NCBI GenBank assembly: GCA_019009955.1
Contig: JADPXZ010000011.1
Span: forward strand, 1 to 64,000
Length of the DNA stretch: 64,000 nucleotides
Source of the DNA: Riptortus pedestris
Taxonomy: Eukaryota > Arthropoda > Insecta > Hemiptera > Alydidae
Direction: 5' to 3'
The translations under genes and the position numbers were made by a program. Position 1 is the stretch's first letter, and every line of letters begins with the position of its first letter. Under the pieces are notes generated by a model. The model was not told where the DNA came from. It searched no databases and saw nothing but the letters and a program-made list of their open reading frames with translations. This document shows, piece by piece, positions 1-10,569 of this stretch.

Positions 1-1259
1 AGGTTTTCTTTCTTCATCTGATGAATCCTCTTCTTGTTTAATGAAGCTCAGCCCAAAACCCACGCATCCTGCAGCTGCTCAGGAGAAAACATATTGATAT
101 TAACTCACTTATATAGCCTTTAATATAATTGTTGCTCTAATTAATATAGGCAAATTAGGGGAGGAATAGCTATTCAATTCACCAAAATTACTAATTAGAA
201 TATAAAATAAATTTGGAGCCTTCTACATATTTTAATGCTTTAGGCAATTCTTATTCATATTAAGGCCTTTGGGGGATGATTTTCTACGATTCTATTGCCA
301 AAGATGTTTCGCTATACATGCTCAAAGCTTCCTCAGGGCTTCTCTCAGACTGAACTATTCTGATCCTCAGGTGTATTATAAGATACATTTGAGATTAACA
401 ATACTAAAAACTTAATGTATTTAAATATTAATAAACCTTCCATACATAATAAATAAACAAGTAATGTGGTCAATTATGTAGCATATTCATTCTATAAATA
501 TTTACCTGAAGTAGATGGCTCGTCATGCAAATAGTACACAGGTTCTGTCTTGGCAGCATCTACATCAAGGCTAGATCCTGGAGCAGCTACATCAAGGCAA
601 ATCGAATATATTATGCAATATTGGAAATAAATAAACAACTTAAGAAATTAACACTTTACACGCCATCAACAAAGCAATTATACACATAAAACAAAGGAAT
701 ATGTATCATTAGTATCCCGAATAAAGACAGGGCTTCCTGTTAATGACCCCAAACTCTGTCTACTCACGGCACAAAGGATAATTTATAAAGTTAAGTAACA
801 CTAAACAATTCAAACTTTAAATAGTCGAATAAAAATTACACTTACAAACGGCCAAATATGTGGATAAAATCTATAAATCTGCTATACATAGGGGATTTTA
901 TAAACATAGATATTTCCCGACGTGGAGGTTTGAAATACTCATGTCAAAATTAAACAAAAAAATGTGTAGGAAAAACATTACTAACAAAGAAAATGAACAC
1001 TGGTCAAAATTGATTTTAATGTTTTATGAATCTTTTAAAAAGCACTAGAATTAGCAATATAAACGCGTAAGAAAGTAGTAAAAAGGAATAAACAATGCAC
1101 AAAGGAATGGCTTTGGGACCTACATTAGTCTAACATTGGCTTACTCTAAATCACTTACAATAACCATTTTGGAGAAAATTAATTACATCAACGATTTAAA
1201 AGCACTAATATATAGCTGTAGAACAACTACTCACCATTCATATTGTGGGGCAAACTCAT
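1..1259 (-). CDS. 5' part of a paralogous C2H2 zinc-finger gene (exons 1-3, continues past the window start)
   Basis: This is an inverted, near-identical copy of the 5' half of the gene at 34235-42295. Exon 1 is 1235-1259 and reads MSLPHNMN before a G|GTGAGT donor. Exon 2 is 506-586, 81 nt and phase 1 at both ends. It encodes a segment with AKTEPVYYLHDEPSTS, so the VKTE of the partner gene is AKTE here and the PsiKxE match is lost. Its acceptor differs from the partner, because the TAG at the new site adds three nucleotides and keeps the frame. Exon 3 is 1-74 with SFIKQEEDSSDEE, then diverges in its last bases from the partner. The rest lies outside the window, so whether this copy still has fingers is unknown. 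It is probably a recent segmental duplicate and could be a live gene. Confidence 0.7.
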
Positions 1260-1520
1260 TTTGAAGTATTATAACACAGACGCTCTGAGTAAAGAGGGGC
1301 AAGCTAGGAGAAGTAGGTCGGTAACCTGACCTTCCTCCGAGATAACAGCCTTGTCTAGTTCTGACCAATCACAAGTGGATTCTAGTTGGATGTTCTACCT
1401 CTCATCTATAGGGGTTTGGGGACCTCGTTGTTAGCAACAACAAGAAAATGATAACTTCAATATTCCTTTATGTGAATGCTGAATATACACAACGTGGATA
1501 GCGGAAGTTGTGGAAAATAA
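1260..1520 (-). promoter_or_regulatory. Duplicated 5' flank and leader of the zinc-finger paralog
   Basis: The sequence upstream of the exon-1 ATG is nearly the same as 33985-34234 upstream of the + strand gene, up to the point where the Gypsy element begins in that copy. Conservation of the flank together with exon 1 suggests the promoter travelled with the duplication. I see no clear TATA box or other core promoter motif, so the promoter role is inferred from position only. Confidence 0.35.
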
Positions 1521-1765
1521 AACTCTTTTTTTCTATCATATATTACCGTATTTCCTCTGATATGTTGACGTTATTGAAATAACAATATACTATCATAACC
1601 ATTAAATTTGACTTGGTATTGTCATTATGACAAAAGACAATAATAATAGTAAACAGAAATGAAAATTGTGGAAATTTCCTATGAAAGGTCTAACAGACAC
1701 AGACATGAGAATTTCGAGGAGAGAAAATGGAGAAGAAAACAACAGAGTATGATGTATTATATAAT

Positions 1766-1849
1766 CTTTAGATATATCGAGGCTTTCCTCATCCATAGAA
1801 TCCTCTTCTTTTTAAATGGAGCTAAGCCACAAATCTATGCCTCCAGCAG
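1766..1849 (-). pseudogene. Relic copy of zinc-finger exon 3
   Basis: An 84-nt block, the same length and phase as exon 3 at 35398-35481, follows a CAG acceptor. It reads AAGGIDLWLSSI, then a TAA where the other copies have the lysine of IK(K/Q)E, then KEEDSMDEESLDISK. The donor is G|AT instead of G|GT. The stop and the dead donor make it non-functional. It lies just upstream of the - strand exons 1-3, so it may be an extra cassette lost from an older arrangement. Confidence 0.6.
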
Positions 1850-2159
1850 CTGCTCAGAAGAATACATATTGTTCTTAACTCACTTGTATAACCTTTAATA
1901 TAATCGTCACTCTAAATGACATTGGCAAATTAGGGTGAAATAGATATTCAATTCACCGAAATTACTAATTATAATACAAAAACTTTCGGAGTCTTCTGAA
2001 TTTTCTAAAGCTTTAGGCAACCTTCAATTATAATAAGATCTGAGGGGTTTTAAAAGATTCCATTGCCAAAGACGTTTCGTTATACATGCTCCCAGCTTCC
2101 AGATTTCTAAATTATTAAAAGTTCATTAAAATTGACAATAAAATGCTTGGGGATATTGT

Positions 2160-3290
2160 ATAAAAAGAAGCAAAAGCCTATTTTTTGGAGAAGCCTATAA
2201 CGAAATGTATCTTCATTCCAAAATAAAACGTTTAAATATCAAGTTTGGTAACGATCAAACGAAAATTTGTTTTTTTTTGTAAACATGCACATAATAAGAG
2301 TTGTTTATTTTGTTATTTAGAGTAACTTTTGTTATATATATACTTTTGTCGTATAAGGAAGCTTAAACGACATATACGCTAAAAACTTTAGTTAGGCGCA
2401 GTCAACTGAACATCTGACTTTGCACCAACTGCTACTAAATTATAAGCTATATTAACAAACTTGCTCATAACAAAAACTGTTCCATTGTTATTTAGAGTAA
2501 CTTAATACATATCTTGGTCGTATAAAAATATCAATATTGTAGCCTGCAATTCATTCCAATGATTGAATAAGTTATACCATTCAATCTTTTAATTTAATTT
2601 TACCTCACCATGATATATTATGACGATAAACAAGAACATTTCAATTGTATGAAGCATTTTAAAAACAAGTAACTGTTTCATGAGGAGCAAAGTATATTAC
2701 CCCCCCCCCCTTCCTCTGTCTTTCACCGGAACATTAATTAATCGGAAGTAAGTAATTTCTTACTTTAATACGTTTAAAAAATCAATTAATTCACAAAAAA
2801 CGAAAGTATTTAAACATACATAATTAGAATTGAAAATAGAATGTGAATATAAGGTAATGTTAGCGGAATTTAGAGTTGGAATTAGTCATGTTCCGTTGGT
2901 TAACCTGGAGCGTCGGGGAGGGGTGGGGAGACTTTCCTGTAATCTAGAACCTCTCTCACTCCCTCTTTCTTTCCTCAGCTGTTATATACACATTTTTTCG
3001 TATACCGAATTTTAAACGAGATATACGCTAAAACCTATAGCGGAAGTGTATTTTGTTATTTAGAGTAACTTTTGTTATATACACTTTTTTCGTATAACGT
3101 ATTATAAACGAGATATACGCTAAAACCTATAGTGAGAGTAAACAATTCTACATGGCACAAAAGACTCAACCGAATTAAACACAAAGTATGTGTATTAGCA
3201 CTAACACCTTCATTATAATAAGTCATACCAACATTTCTAGAGACGGACAGGAGTGGGGGTTGTAAGGGAGGCCTGAAATTAAAAATAGCG
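2160..3290 (+). repeat. Degenerate Helitron-like modules
   Basis: Several copies of a module are recognisable by GTTATTTAGAGTAACTTTTG, then a TATACGCTAAAA segment, then a GGAGTGGGGGTTGTAAG segment. They start near 2305, 2487 and 3052. The same modules make up the Helitron-like units at 11366-13009 and 17150-18254. A run of twelve C is at 2701-2712. No gene is apparent. Confidence 0.5.
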
Positions 3291-5316
3291 ATATTTCATT
3301 ACCTATTAGATTCGCGGCTAAGTGTATTCAATTCTTTATTTAATTATAGCGTGAAAAATATTTGAACAAACAGTTTTATTATTTTGAAGATAATGTAAGT
3401 TGATTTGTTAATATAATTTAATGTATTACAGGATTGAGACCCTAAATGAGTTGGTACCAATGACTGGCCATAGGGAGGCGTGGGGTTACTTCCTTTGTCC
3501 TGCCGCTTCCCTGACAACCTCATATTGGTCTACGTTTACATGTTACTTGATGCTTATACTTTTAGCATTGTAGTGTTATTCTCGGGAATGTGAATTTATT
3601 TAATTATCATAAGTAAATAATTTAAAAGGGTGACAGCTGGGCAGGTCCACCCAGTTATTTCTGGTAATTATTAACTCTGCTCCGGTAATATATAATATAA
3701 GTTACTGAACACACCACTGTGTACCAATATGTATGTAGAGTTTACAATCTTGACCTACAAAAGAGTATTTTTAATACCGGTTATACGCATCTAAAACAGC
3801 TGTCACCCTCAAACTTTGTACCGCATCAAGGGAAAGGAACTATTCATACATGGTTTGAAAGACTGAATATTTTCTACGATTATGAATTATATGGTTCATT
3901 ACGTTACAAAAAAAAACTAAATCCACAGGAGACGGGAAATATAAAAATATTGAGGACAGTGAACTCTTACATAACTAATAATTTTATTATTAACAAATCC
4001 ACATCAAGGATGGGTATAAAACCTAATCACTGTGACGGGGAAATGTCAAAATATTGTGGAAAGTAAAGCCTTGCCAAAAAAATACCATATTCATTCAGCT
4101 TCAAATGAATTCCCTTGCGAAGCTGGGCAAGCTAGTATATATATAAAATTGTAACCTTTGTCTGTACGTTGATTTTTTTCTCGAAATTTCATGATTACTT
4201 TTCGTTTCACATGTTATAGACAACATAACAGCATTTTGTTTCTTTGGTGTCTGTTTGTTTATTGGTATGTTTGTTACCTTTTTACGCATACACGGCTGAA
4301 CCGAAATTTATGAAACTGGGTATGTATATTACTACTAACCCAACTTAGACTTTAGAATATGTTAGTATTCTTTGAGACGAACGGGAGTGGGGGTTGTAAG
4401 AGAGTCTTGAAATTAAAAATAGGGATATTTCGTTTCCTATTGCTTTGTCAGTAAATATGCACATAACAAAAGTTGTTTATTTTGTTATTTGGAGTAACTT
4501 TAGTTATATACACTTTTGTTGTATACCTAAGTATAAATGAGTTATACTCTAAACACTATAGCAGAATACAACCATTTTATATGGCCAGTTAAATAAGATT
4601 TCGCACAAAACCTCTTTTTAAAAAGGTATATTTTGAGAAATACAAAGATTGATACAATTATGTGAAAGTAGAGAAAAGTGAGTACAAGAGCATATGAACT
4701 GAGCTGATGACAGGAGTGAGAAGACTGGTTTATGAGTGCAGCAGGCCTGTATAGGTGAGAAAGGTCACTGGAAGAAGAAAGTGGGGGGTGCATTTCTGCA
4801 TATAACTCCAGTATCCTGGATAAAGTGCTCTTTGTCTAATGAGTGATGGATGTTTCAATTTGAATGTCATATTATGTTTCAATTCAGCTGTTATATAATG
4901 TTTCAATTCAACTGTCATACAATGTCTCAATTAGACGCTCATATAAATGTGGCTAAGTACATTTTTTATCTATCCTGAATATTATCCGATATATTTGTAT
5001 GTTTGTGTTTTCAGCCAGCCTTCAGTTAATCATTGTACAATCAAAAAATATATAAGAATAATTGTATTTAAATAATTAGAATTTATCTATCATTAATTGT
5101 TAATAAGCATTTTAATATGAATTAGTAAATTTGTAATTAATTTTTAAGCATATTTTATGCAATAATATGCAAATTTAATTATCTGTTAATGTTGTTATAT
5201 TCATATTTTCTCTAAAGTTGATTTAAACCGAAATATTTGGATATTTTAGTTTTTGGCCTTTAGTTAACTCCCACTCTTACTCATGTCTTATTAACAATAA
5301 GCTGTTAAATCATGAA

Positions 5317-6828
5317 CTAACACATCATGGGGAGCAGATAGGAATACCATGCTAACAATATACAAAGCTCTGGTAGTGTCTAAATTGGACTATGGCAGTT
5401 TTGTATACGGCTCAGCAAACTTCAATAAATTATGCAAACTAGATGTAATTCATAATGCTGGGCTACGTTTATCCATAGGAGCCTTCCGCTCTAGCCAGCA
5501 ATAAGCTTGTGTGCTGAAACCGGAATCCCACTATTGACATTCAGAAGGCAAAAGCTGGCAGCTAAATACTTATACAAACTAGTGACACAGAGAGGTCACC
5601 CGACATTTCAGAGTATATTCCACCCTCTCTACTCACGGCTATATGACCAAAACCCCACAACACCAAAACCTATTGGAATTAGGCTGAATAACATAAGAGA
5701 AAACTATTACAAAACTCAAACAGTCTTGATGAATTCGACCCAACTCCACCTTGGACAATTCAAGAAATATCTATAGATACAGGAATCACCAAACTCATAA
5801 ACAAATCGTCTCAAGAGATCAACTATTGGAAAATAAAGGAAGCTTTCATTAATAAAATAGAAAAATATCAACACCCAAAGATAATATACACTGATGGTTC
5901 GAAAATTACCGAGTCTTCCTCCTGCGCCTACTACGAAGAAAATGCCTGTCAAAAATTCAAACTCAACAAATTAACCAGCATCTATTCCGCCGAACTATTC
6001 GCAATTAAATTCGCTCTATATCACTGCATTTGCAACCACTCAACTCAAGAAAAATTCCTGATTTGCACTGACTCGTTGAGTGCCCTATTGAGTATCAAAG
6101 ATGTATTCACAAACAACCCAATAGTAAAAAAAATACAAAATCAAATACAAATGCTCCGAGAGCTAAAAAGGGCCGTCTACTTCATGTGGATTCCAAGCCA
6201 CGTGGGAATAGATGGAAACGAAAAAGCAGATTTAGCAGCCAGAGAAGCCCATCAACTCGACTCCATCACCCCAACAACAATTACATCTGCAGAACTCTAC
6301 CAACCACTCAAAGAAGAAATTAATAAAAACTGGCAACACATGTGGAATGAAACCCAGAACAATAAATTAAAAACTATTAAAACCACCATCCGTCCATGGA
6401 AATATTCGACAAGAGACAACAGAAGAGATGAGGTTGTATTAGGAAGACTCCGAATTCGGCACACACGACTTACGCATGGCTATCTTATGACAAAAGATCA
6501 CTCCCGATTTGTGAGAAATGTAACACAGAACTGACTATATATCACATATTAATGGGATGCCATAAGTATACAGATATTAGAAACAAATACAATATTTCCA
6601 ATAGTATAGAAGTGGCAATTGCGAAAGAACTCGATAAATTGTTTAATTTTGTAAAAAATACGAGTTTATACAAAGAAATTTTAAAGTGCAATTGCTCGTA
6701 CCCTCGTTTATATTGTTAAAATGGCGATATGGATGAGGATACCAAAATGTGAATTATAAATATTACAGGGCGATGATAGCCTGGTAGTTTTTCGCCCTTA
6801 AACCCTATACAACAACAACAACAACAAC
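5317..6828 (+). mobile_element. 5'-truncated I-clade LINE with RNase H and 3' end
   Basis: The insert is bounded by a perfect 10-bp target-site duplication AAATCATGAA (5307-5316 and 6829-6838) and ends in a CAA repeat. The coding remnant runs in the + direction. It starts in the C-terminal part of ORF2 (KLDYGSFVYGSAN), continues through an RNase H1 domain (YTDGSK, SIYSAELFAI, CTDSLSAL, HVGIDGNEKAD, giving the D-E-D-D residues) and ends with a CxxC...H...C zinc-knuckle-like tail. Frame breaks near 5497, 5750 and 6505 inactivate it. RNase H after RT is typical of the I clade. The 3' UTR ends in AAACCCTATAC before the CAA tail. It may be the same family as the ORF1/EN/RT piece at 45798-48357. 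Confidence 0.85.
5880..6534 (+). pseudogene. RNase H domain of the I-clade LINE ORF2
   Basis: The frame open across most of this interval carries the four acidic residues of RNase H1 in the expected order: Asp in YTDGSK, Glu in SAELFA, Asp in CTDSLS, and Asp in GNEKAD after the conserved WIPSHVG. Residues downstream (RRDEVVLGRLRIRHTRLTHG) match the conserved segment after RNase H in I and R1-like elements. The frame is lost at about 6505, just before the terminal cysteine-rich tail. Confidence 0.8.
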
Positions 6829-8151
6829 AAATCATGAATTACTTTATTCTAAGCCTACCCGTAAATACCAAATAATGTTTTCAATAGACGTTTATTATGT
6901 GAGATAAATGTCAAGTAGTTGCTTCATGTCATGAATTAAGATTTGATGTTATGGTGTTGAAGAAAGATTATATATCAAAACCTACTCTAAGTAACAAAAT
7001 AAACAACTTTTGTTATGTTCATATCTGCCTTTTTTTTTTATTAAATGTTTTCAGGTACTTAAACTTCTAAAATTCTTTAGAATTTAATCTAATTATTACT
7101 ATTCAACATATACGTATTTACTTTTGTTTACTGTGACATGTTAATTGACTTCGTTGGACATTTCTAAATTATAGTGTTTAATTTCCAAGATAATGGTATA
7201 AACGATGTCGTGGCCTAGTTGCATACTGCTGACAGAAATGATTAAATCATGTTCAATTTATGAATGCCCTCAATGTGAAGAATATTTTCCAGTGACATTA
7301 AGTCATCACTTGTGGCTATAAACTTCTTCAAGTATTGCTCTCTATAATAGCTGTATTCCGAGCATTGTAATAATAAATGTTTTTATCTGTCTGATAAAAA
7401 TTCCTGGCAGCATTCACAAATTTCTCCGGTTTTTATTACTTTCATTTTTTTTATTGTGATACAGATTCAAGTAGTCGTTATTTGAAATTCTAAGTTGACT
7501 TACTAATCTTACTTTCTTCATATTCACTTTGAACTTGAGATAATCTTCGGGTTGGGGGCTGGTATAATGACAGGTACTTCTATAAAAGGGATTTTATGAT
7601 GTACTATATACTCTATTGATGTTGGTGGATAATATGTGACTTGTTGCTTGTTCCAAAATTTTGTTTTTATTTGCTAGGAAATTTGTATCACACGAGATAT
7701 CGGTGTGAGACCCAATTATAGTTTGTATCATGATTACTGGCATCCAGTGCTATTAATCTACTGAAACACTTTCTTTCTATTCTATTTTCGGAGATCGAAA
7801 ATATTTTTATACAGAAATTAAGGATTTTTTTTCAACACCTGAATAAGGCTCCGCCCAGTTTCCAGTCTAACCATATACTTTGGTTTGCATTTCGGCCAAA
7901 AATACAAAGATTTGAAAAATCCAAGGTTGGCCGATTCCAGTTGGCCCAAGTAATTTATACTCCAAATTTCAGAGGCACACAGAAGAGTTGACATGATTGC
8001 TTGAAAAAGTGTAATCTTTGTTTCCCATGTGTCGCTCTTCCCTTTTCAAAGTATTTCTTTTACACATGAGCAGGTGACTGATGCTCTTTGTACAAGATGC
8101 TCCGTTGCTTTTAGGAACTTTCCGGATGATGAGAATGGAACTCCAAGTTAG

Positions 8152-8806
8152 GCTATTTGCACACACACCGATTTTGGACGGCCGATTTTTTACCGGCCGT
8201 CCAAATTCCAATAGTGAACCGCAGGCGGAAACGGGACCTGGCACACAAGCCGACCGCTGACCGGCGCCGGTAAAATGCCGGTGAGCAGCCGGCCACTGCC
8301 ACTGTACACGCCGGTGCCGGCGACACAGTGGCGAATGTGACTAAATACAAACTTGCACACGCACCGATTTATTTCCGGCCGTCTCAGCAGTCCTCGCTAC
8401 ACCATCCTTCAGTGCAGTCGACTTCTTTTAACTACTGTTTTTAGTTTTTAGTGCGTGCCTGCTTGCTTGAGTTTTTGAAATGGGTGACGTAATAGATAAT
8501 GATATCCTTATTTCGTTAGAGGAGGCAAGGCCCTGGGGACTTGTCTCTGGAGACTTTCAAAGACAGGAATCTTACCAGGGACGCGTGGAGGGAAGTTTGT
8601 TGCGCTCTGAAAAACGGCTTTGATGATCTGGAGGATTCATTGTTATTCAGTCTCGTGTCACAAAAGAAACTGGATGTCTACATGCACCTTGCGGCCAATT
8701 TTTTACCGGCCGTCCAAAATCGGTGTGTCTGCAAGTACCTCATATCCGATAAAATATCGGCCGATTTTTTACCGGCCGTCCAAAATCGGTGTGTGTGCAA
8801 ATAGCC
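8152..8806. mobile_element. GC-rich TIR DNA transposon nested in the LINE, Harbinger-like
   Basis: Both ends carry inverted repeats of more than 30 bp starting GGCTATTTGCACACACACCG and continuing ATTTTGGACGGCCG. TA flanks each end, within TTA on the left and TAA on the right. The left arm is much richer in G+C than its surroundings. A + strand coding remnant around 8480-8640 (about MGDVIDNDIL to GFDDLEDS) contains SLETFKDRNLTRDAWREV, the core of a MADF/Myb-SANT-like domain. Such proteins accompany PIF/Harbinger transposases. No transposase is present. Harbinger usually has a 3-bp TWA target; here only TA is certain, so the family call is tentative. Confidence 0.6.
8348..8737. mobile_element. 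Inner TIR pair of the GC-rich transposon (nested copy)
   Basis: A second set of related termini lies inside the element: ACTTGCACACGCACCGAT at the left and its imperfect inverse ATCGGTGTGTCTGCAAGT at the right. The MADF-like coding remnant lies within this inner pair. The arrangement fits one copy inserted into a relative, or a composite whose ends were duplicated. Confidence 0.55.
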
Positions 8807-9446
8807 TAAGAGTTGACATATTCCAGTTTTTTATCATGCCAAAACAGGGGTTTTAACTTTTTTTTTTTTCTTGGGGACTTATGAAAAACTATCATTTTGG
8901 ATTTTTGAGGGTTCTAGGATAGTGCCATTATGGCGCAATATTTTTCTAATATTTTAAGGTTTCTCTGTGCACTATGCCACGAGCTGTTTAAAATAACAAT
9001 ATCATCAGCAAATAACAGCATGGTGACTTCGTTAGCAGTGTTTATTGGGATCCCTGTTGCTCAATTCTTTTCGAAAAATGTTATTATGTCAGATAAAAAA
9101 AGTATAAATAGTAATGGGCTAAGGCTTTCACCTTGTAACAAACCAGATGTAATATTTATATCCTCAGATAGTTGATTCCCAATTTTAATTTGCATTACTG
9201 CATAATCATACAGCTGTTTTATTATTCTTATAATCTTGCTACTTATTCCAATTTCTGATAGCTTTAACCAGAGCAAATTGTGATTAATGGAATCAAAGGC
9301 CTTTTTGAAGTCTACAAATATGGCATGCACATAACTTTCTTTTTTTTCTAAGATTAATAGAAATAATTGAGGAAAGTGAAAAAGAGTGCCAATTATATTA
9401 AAGGCTATAAAAGTGAGTTAATAACAATATGTATTCTTTTGAGCAG

Positions 9447-9530
9447 CTGCTGGAGGTGTAGATTTGCGTCTGAGCTCCATTAAAAAAGAAGAGGATTCTC
9501 CAGATCAGGAAAACCTCGATATGACTACAG
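9447..9530 (+). pseudogene. Copy of zinc-finger exon 3 with intact frame but dead donor
   Basis: This 84-nt block follows a GAGCAG acceptor and reads [20 protein letters not shown] followed by QENLDMTT. It therefore keeps the phase-1 frame and the IKKE motif. The donor is G|GGAATA where the live copy has G|GTAATA, so the GT is lost. The surrounding intron sequence also matches 35340-35540, so it came with a segmental copy. Confidence 0.65.
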
Positions 9531-9589
9531 GGAATATAAGACATCATCCTCTCTCGTTTTCTTCTCCATTTTTTCTCCTCTAAATTCCC

Positions 9590-9602
9590 ATGTGTGTGTG
9601 TG

Positions 9603-9671
<69 letters not shown>

Positions 9672-9720
9672 GCGCGCGCGCGCGTGCGTGCGTGCGTGCG
9701 TGCGTGCGTGTGTGTGTGTT
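9590..9720 (+). repeat. (TG)n/(TGCG)n microsatellite
   Basis: About 130 bp of TG repeat, interrupted by TTTG steps, grades into CG-alternating (GCGCGCGCGCG) and TGCG repeats before returning to TG. Open frames seen here on both strands are repeat artefacts. Confidence 0.95.
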
Positions 9721-9795
9721 AGACTTTTCATTGGAAACTTCGACAATTTTCACTTCATTTTATTTTGATAACCATGAACAAAAAAAATATTGTTA

Positions 9796-9945
9796 CGTTT
9801 TTGTATTACCAAAACCAGTAATAAACGTTTTTAATAAGAGTTCTTTTGGATTGCAAAATTAAATACTCGCAAGTTTCACAGTTTTTATCACTGCAAAATT
9901 TATTTCACAATGCACAATAAACTTGGTGATTATTCTTAATTATTT
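9796..9945 (-). mobile_element. Fragment of the 3' part of a Gypsy LTR
   Basis: The inverse complement matches the last about 130 bp of the LTR at 30860-30992, including the segments GTGCATTGTGAAATAAATTG and CTTATTACTGGTTTCGGT. The match stops abruptly on the upstream side. Confidence 0.65.
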
Positions 9946-9949
9946 AATT

Positions 9950-10185
9950 TAGGCGATAGTCCCCTCTTGCGTTGTGGGTTGAATAGCAGACCCATTCGTC
10001 CTTCCGTAAATTCCTCCGTATTCACTGCTCGACCACGCACGCCACCCATCTGGTTACTGGTCACTTTTATGCTGTCCAATATTTCATGACGGGTCGACCT
10101 TCCATTGCCCTCCTTAGCCAGAATAGTGTCACCCTTCTGCGCCGTCGACCTGGCTCCTCCTGAGTTAACACGGCTAAGTCGTACA
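9950..10185 (-). pseudogene. Possible coding remnant next to the LTR fragment
   Basis: On the - strand a frame of about 75 codons is open and clearly richer in G+C than the flanks. It includes DTILAKEGNGRSTRHE and ends near the LTR match, so it could be the 3' end of an internal region of an LTR element. I do not recognise the family and the boundaries are unclear. Confidence 0.25.
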
Positions 10186-10497
10186 ATATTTACTGTCCAC
10201 CGTTCAAAATTGCCGATTCATCTGAATTTCATATTTGATCATACTTATTTCCATGAGGACCTTGCTAAGCTATAGAGTCACTTTTACTCTTATTTATAAT
10301 ATTGTATCAGAAATATCATAGAATTCATCTGATTTTTCCGTGGTTCAATACAAATTTGTTGTATCTTGTAATATGTATTAAGAAATTTACATTTTTTTAT
10401 CTCCATTCTTCCTCTTGAGTGAATTCCAAACTAAACAAATACAATTAGATCATTGGTAGTTCTAGCTTGTTAATATGCTGTGTTATGTTATTACTGG

Positions 10498-10564
10498 TAG
10501 TTCCTGCAGATATTGATATTGACCTGAGATCCATTAAAAAAGAAAAGGATTCTTTAGTTTGATA
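10498..10564 (+). pseudogene. Relic of zinc-finger exon 4
   Basis: The block reads ADIDIDLRSIKKEKDS and then LV with a stop, matching exon 4 at 37129-37212 (AAGDIDIVPKSIKNEEDS). The second half of the exon and its donor are not recognisable. The upstream intron-like sequence around 10290-10340 also matches 36930-36980. Confidence 0.5.
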
Positions 10565-10569
10565 TCTCT

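Larger units (their letters stand above)
3300..7030 (+). repeat. Composite repeat R1, copy 1 (interrupted by a LINE)
   Basis: This stretch recurs in inverted orientation at about 26590-28960, 50690-54446 and 62230-63860, with a partial copy at 59540-59860. It contains a Helitron-like 3' end (hairpin CCCttGCGAAGCtGGG followed by CTAG at 4132-4135), then immediately the 5' end of a second unit (ATATATAAAATTGTAACC). A reading frame at 3719-4066 (115 codons) recurs in other copies, but it matches no family I know and may simply reflect recent copying. The LINE at 5317-6828 splits it. Confidence 0.6.
7300..9330 (-). mobile_element. Degenerate LINE reverse transcriptase (CR1/L2-like)
   Basis: On the - strand the RT core can be read from 9330 downward. 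It shows FVDFKKAFDSINH, GLLQGESLSPLLFILF and, after an in-frame TGA, LLFADDIVIL, which holds the catalytic aspartates near 9010-9040. After the insertion at 8152-8806 it continues with LGVPFSSSGKF and then LCASEIWSINYLGQLE, typical of the C-terminal thumb region. Stops and frameshifts are scattered through it, so it is dead. The GLLQGE and ADDIV signatures fit the CR1/L2/RTE side of LINE diversity better than the I clade. The exact clade is uncertain. Confidence 0.7.

Noticed and set aside
860..1048. 62-codon frame in intron 1 of the inverted zinc-finger copy
   Set aside because: The matching intron at 34430-34640 has frame-breaking differences, so it is intronic noise.
9525..9862. Open frames on both strands across the TG tract (histidine/threonine- or cysteine/valine-rich)
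   Set aside because: They are translations of a dinucleotide repeat, with no other coding signal.
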